Assembly (NCBI GenBank): GCA_026002595.1
Contig: BOBW01000099.1
Location: 1 to 5,896, forward strand
Direction of reading: 5' to 3'
From: Spirochaetia bacterium
GTDB taxonomy: Bacteria > Spirochaetota > Spirochaetia > Treponematales > Breznakiellaceae
DNA: 5,896 bases
The position numbers and the translations under genes are program-made. Position 1 is the first letter of the stretch. Every line of letters starts with the position of its first letter. Positions 4,687-5,896 of this stretch are shown here, in pieces. The notes under the pieces are model-generated. The model was not told the origin of the DNA, did not search any database, and was given only the letters and a program-made list of their open reading frames with translations.

Positions 4687-5050
4687 TGAAAATGATTTGT
4701 CATATTTGATTGATATTGTAGATTGCATTATGGACATTAATGAATTTACCGGATCAATATATTATAGTGATTTTGAAAAAGATAAAATGAGAAAACTGGC
4801 GGTCGAAAGACAATTGGAAGTTATAGGGCAAGCTGCAAATAAAATTAGCAAAGAAACACAGGATTCAATTCAAAATGTTCCTTGGGGTCATATTATCGGA
4901 TTGAGAAATAGATTAGCCCATGATTACGGTGAGATATTGGCGGAAAGAATATGGAATATATCAAAAACATCTGTGCCGGAATTATTAAAGGAAATTGAAA
5001 AGATAAAAGAAATAAAAGAATATATTGGGAAAAGGCGCAACTGCACATAA
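4676..5050 (+). CDS. hepT: HepT-type HEPN ribonuclease toxin (DUF86)
   Basis: This gene encodes a 124-residue helical protein with the HEPN catalytic motif at residues 77-84: Arg77-Asn78, Ala81-His82 and Tyr84 (RX4HXY form). In studied HepT toxins the Arg and His cleave RNA and the Tyr is the residue AMPylated by MntA; the same residues are all present. Upstream VERQLEVIGQAANKI (about 43-57) is also typical of DUF86 proteins. The ATG at 4676 lies inside the end of the antitoxin gene and follows AGGGA (4663-4667). The stop codon TAA (5048-5050) is supplied by the attC R'' box itself, so the last residues (RRNCT) are encoded by recombination-site sequence. A pair of this kind inside an array could stabilise the array, as proposed for toxin-antitoxin cassettes in other integrons. 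Confidence 0.9.
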   Translation: MPLNENDLSYLIDIVDCIMDINEFTGSIYYSDFEKDKMRKLAVERQLEVIGQAANKISKETQDSIQNVPWGHIIGLRNRLAHDYGEILAERIWNISKTSVPELLKEIEKIKEIKEYIGKRRNCT

Positions 5051-5215
5051 CATACGCTATACGCTGCGCCGCAGTAGCGGCTTGGCCTACGAAAAAACGC
5101 AGTCGGCCTTTGGCCTTTTGTGCGTTTTTTCTCCGGCACATTTTTGTGCCCCTGGAAACCTACGGTTTCCTTAATCGGGGCACAAAAACGTCGTATAGCT
5201 TTCACGTTAGGCGAA
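5034..5215 (+). repeat. attC-6
   Basis: R'' ACATAAC ends at 5051, spacer ATAC 5052-5055, L'' GCTATACG 5056-5063, L' CGTATAGC 5192-5199, spacer TTTCAC 5200-5205, R' GTTAGGC 5206-5212. This R' fits the GTTRRRY consensus fully. The terminator-like hairpin is A6-CGCA (5092-5101) with TGCG-T6 (5121-5130); the last stem is the TGTGCCCC/GGGGCACA type, as in attC-4. It spans 168 bp. Confidence 0.93.
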
Positions 5216-5255
5216 ATTTGGGTTGAAATTTGTTGTTAATAAATAAAAATATAAC

Positions 5256-5284
5256 TTGACCAATTGCTAAAATAATGGTATTAT
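5256..5284 (+). promoter_or_regulatory. promoter of the DinB-like gene
   Basis: TTGACC (5256-5261), 17 bp, TATTAT (5279-5284), each five of six to consensus. The ribosome site GAGGAG (5294-5299) follows, six bases before the ATG at 5306. Confidence 0.65.
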
Positions 5285-5305
5285 ATTATAAAAGAGGAGA
5301 AATAA

Positions 5306-5788
5306 ATGGAAAATAATGAAATTGTAAAATCGATAGAAAAAGAATTTGATACTATTTTTGAAGTGTTTGAAGAAATTATAGACATTTGTCCCAATGAATT
5401 ATGGAATAAAAAATGTTCAGGATTTACATTTTGGCACCAATTAGTTCATGCGTTTTCTGGAACATTTTTTTGGTTAAGGGAAGAAAAACCATCATTCGAT
5501 GAGGGTATTAATGGTAAAAATGTTGTGACAGAATTGGATGCAGAATATTTTGATAAAGAAATGATATTAAAAGAATATTATTCAAAAGAAATTGTTAAGG
5601 AAATATGCAATGAAACAAAAGAATTATATAAAAAATGGTTTTATAATAAAAATGATGAATGGTTAAAAAAACCACACTACAATAAAACAACAAATTTTGA
5701 AACTACATTAGGTCAAATAAGGCATTTAATGTATCATATTGGACATTGTGAAGCAATATATAGGGAAAATGTAACCATTCAGCCATAA
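5306..5788 (+). CDS. DinB-fold putative metal-dependent protein
   Basis: This gene encodes a 160-residue, mostly helical protein with the DinB/YfiT-like four-helix pattern. A first helix (about 4-27) is followed by FWHQLVH at 42-48, and a C-terminal helix holds RHLMYHIGHCEAI at 139-151. The metal-binding His triad of the family can be supplied by His48 (or His44), His140 and His144, with His147 adjacent, as in the HxxxHxxH form. Family members include thiol-transferases and hydrolases; the substrate here is unknown and no specific reaction is claimed. The family name is historical and does not imply DNA polymerase IV. The length is normal for the family. The start is secured by GAGGAG six bases upstream and a good promoter. 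It is the first gene after attC-6. Confidence 0.85.
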   Translation: MENNEIVKSIEKEFDTIFEVFEEIIDICPNELWNKKCSGFTFWHQLVHAFSGTFFWLREEKPSFDEGINGKNVVTELDAEYFDKEMILKEYYSKEIVKEICNETKELYKKWFYNKNDEWLKKPHYNKTTNFETTLGQIRHLMYHIGHCEAIYRENVTIQP

Positions 5789-5825
5789 ACCACTTCACAA
5801 AGATCAAGCGCATAGGGTATACTAA

Positions 5826-5896
5826 AACGAGGGAAGGGAAAGGGGAATTAACAAGCAAAAGATAGACATACAAGAACTCATAGAAAATGCTCGAAA
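5826..5896 (+). other. open reading stretch at the window edge, no clear start
   Basis: After a TAA at 5823-5825 the frame stays open to the end of the window and reads NKQKIDIQELIENAR at its end, a plausible helix. There is no ATG, GTG or TTG in frame. The purine-rich GGGAAGGGAAAGGGG (5831-5845) is too close to an ATT at 5847 to serve it well. It may be a gene fragment, a gene with a rare start, or chance. Confidence 0.2.

Larger units (their letters stand above)
4261..5206 (+). mobile_element. integron gene cassette 6 (nucleotidyltransferase/HEPN toxin-antitoxin)
   Basis: This cassette lies between attC-5 and attC-6. Positions 4260-4277 pair with 5034-5051 at 17 of 18, with A4270/C5041 the exception. 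It is the only cassette here with two genes, which overlap by 11 bases and form a recognisable toxin-antitoxin pair. Confidence 0.92.
5207..5896 (+). mobile_element. integron gene cassette 7, right end not in window
   Basis: This cassette begins at the crossover of attC-6 with GTTAGGCGAAAT (from G5206). It carries the A at position 11 (5216) and T at 12 seen at every other cassette start. No matching attC appears before the window ends, so the cassette either continues beyond 5896 or has lost its right end. The alternative is that attC-6 is the last site of the array and TTAGGC comes from the original attI; the position-11 A argues mildly for a true cassette. Confidence 0.6.

Noticed and set aside
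4893..5205. Open frames on the - strand over attC-6 and the end of the HEPN gene, and the similar one at 4161-4409
   Set aside because: They are antisense shadows of attC and of a well supported toxin gene, with no start signals.
549..5215. Repeats as a CRISPR array, insertion sequences or group II intron copies
   Set aside because: Units are too long and spaced by genes of different size. There is no transposase or target duplication, and the arms match attC architecture with cassette-matched ends.
5789..5896. Degenerate attC after the DinB-like gene
   Set aside because: No R'' or L'' box, no ATAC spacer and no GC-rich stems are found in this stretch.

Overview
The window is a stretch of a chromosomal-type integron cassette array. 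Short AT-rich genes alternate with a GC-rich, strongly folded repeat of about 167-172 bp that has the architecture of an integron attC site: outer R''/R' arms, an unpaired spacer, inner L''/L' arms and a long structured centre. One attC tail (1-60) and six complete attC sites are present. They delimit six complete cassettes (53-724, 725-1404, 1405-2280, 2281-3345, 3346-4260, 4261-5206) and the start of a seventh (from 5207). All genes and sites are on the + strand. No integrase gene or attI is visible, so this is an interior or distal part of an array. The AT-rich genes, small hypothetical membrane, secreted and toxin-antitoxin cassettes, and long repetitive attC sites would fit a spirochaete such as Treponema, some of which carry large integrons. 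That taxonomic guess comes from general resemblance, not from a marker gene.

Layout: cassette 1 has a small two-helix membrane protein (228-473). Cassette 2 has a tiny Cys-rich protein (826-1029). Cassette 3 has a secreted orphan protein (1513-2061). Cassette 4 has a DUF805-type membrane protein with an unfamiliar C-terminal half (2346-3176). Cassette 5 has a GNAT acetyltransferase (3470-4069). Cassette 6 has a MntA/HepT-type nucleotidyltransferase/HEPN toxin-antitoxin pair (4366-4686 and 4676-5050). Cassette 7 has a DinB-fold protein (5306-5788), followed by about 108 bp with no attC. The genes do not form a pathway. They are independent cargo, and each cassette has a recognisable sigma70-type promoter of its own. 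Most attC sites contain a hairpin with an A-run before it and a T-run after it that could stop transcription in both directions, so each cassette looks like an insulated unit.

The most striking signal is at the cassette ends. The complementarity between the start of a cassette and the end of the same cassette runs 18-22 nt, far past the usual 7-nt R box. The extra sequence is private to each cassette. In all six complete cassettes this pairing is interrupted at the same place, position 11 counted from the G at the crossover point, by A on the 5' side and C on the 3' side. On the top strand this is an A/C mismatch; on the bottom strand, the one integron integrases are known to recombine, the same position reads T/G, a tolerated wobble pair. 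Two invariant spacer positions follow the same logic. The start of cassette 7 also obeys the rule, which gives a testable prediction for its unseen end.
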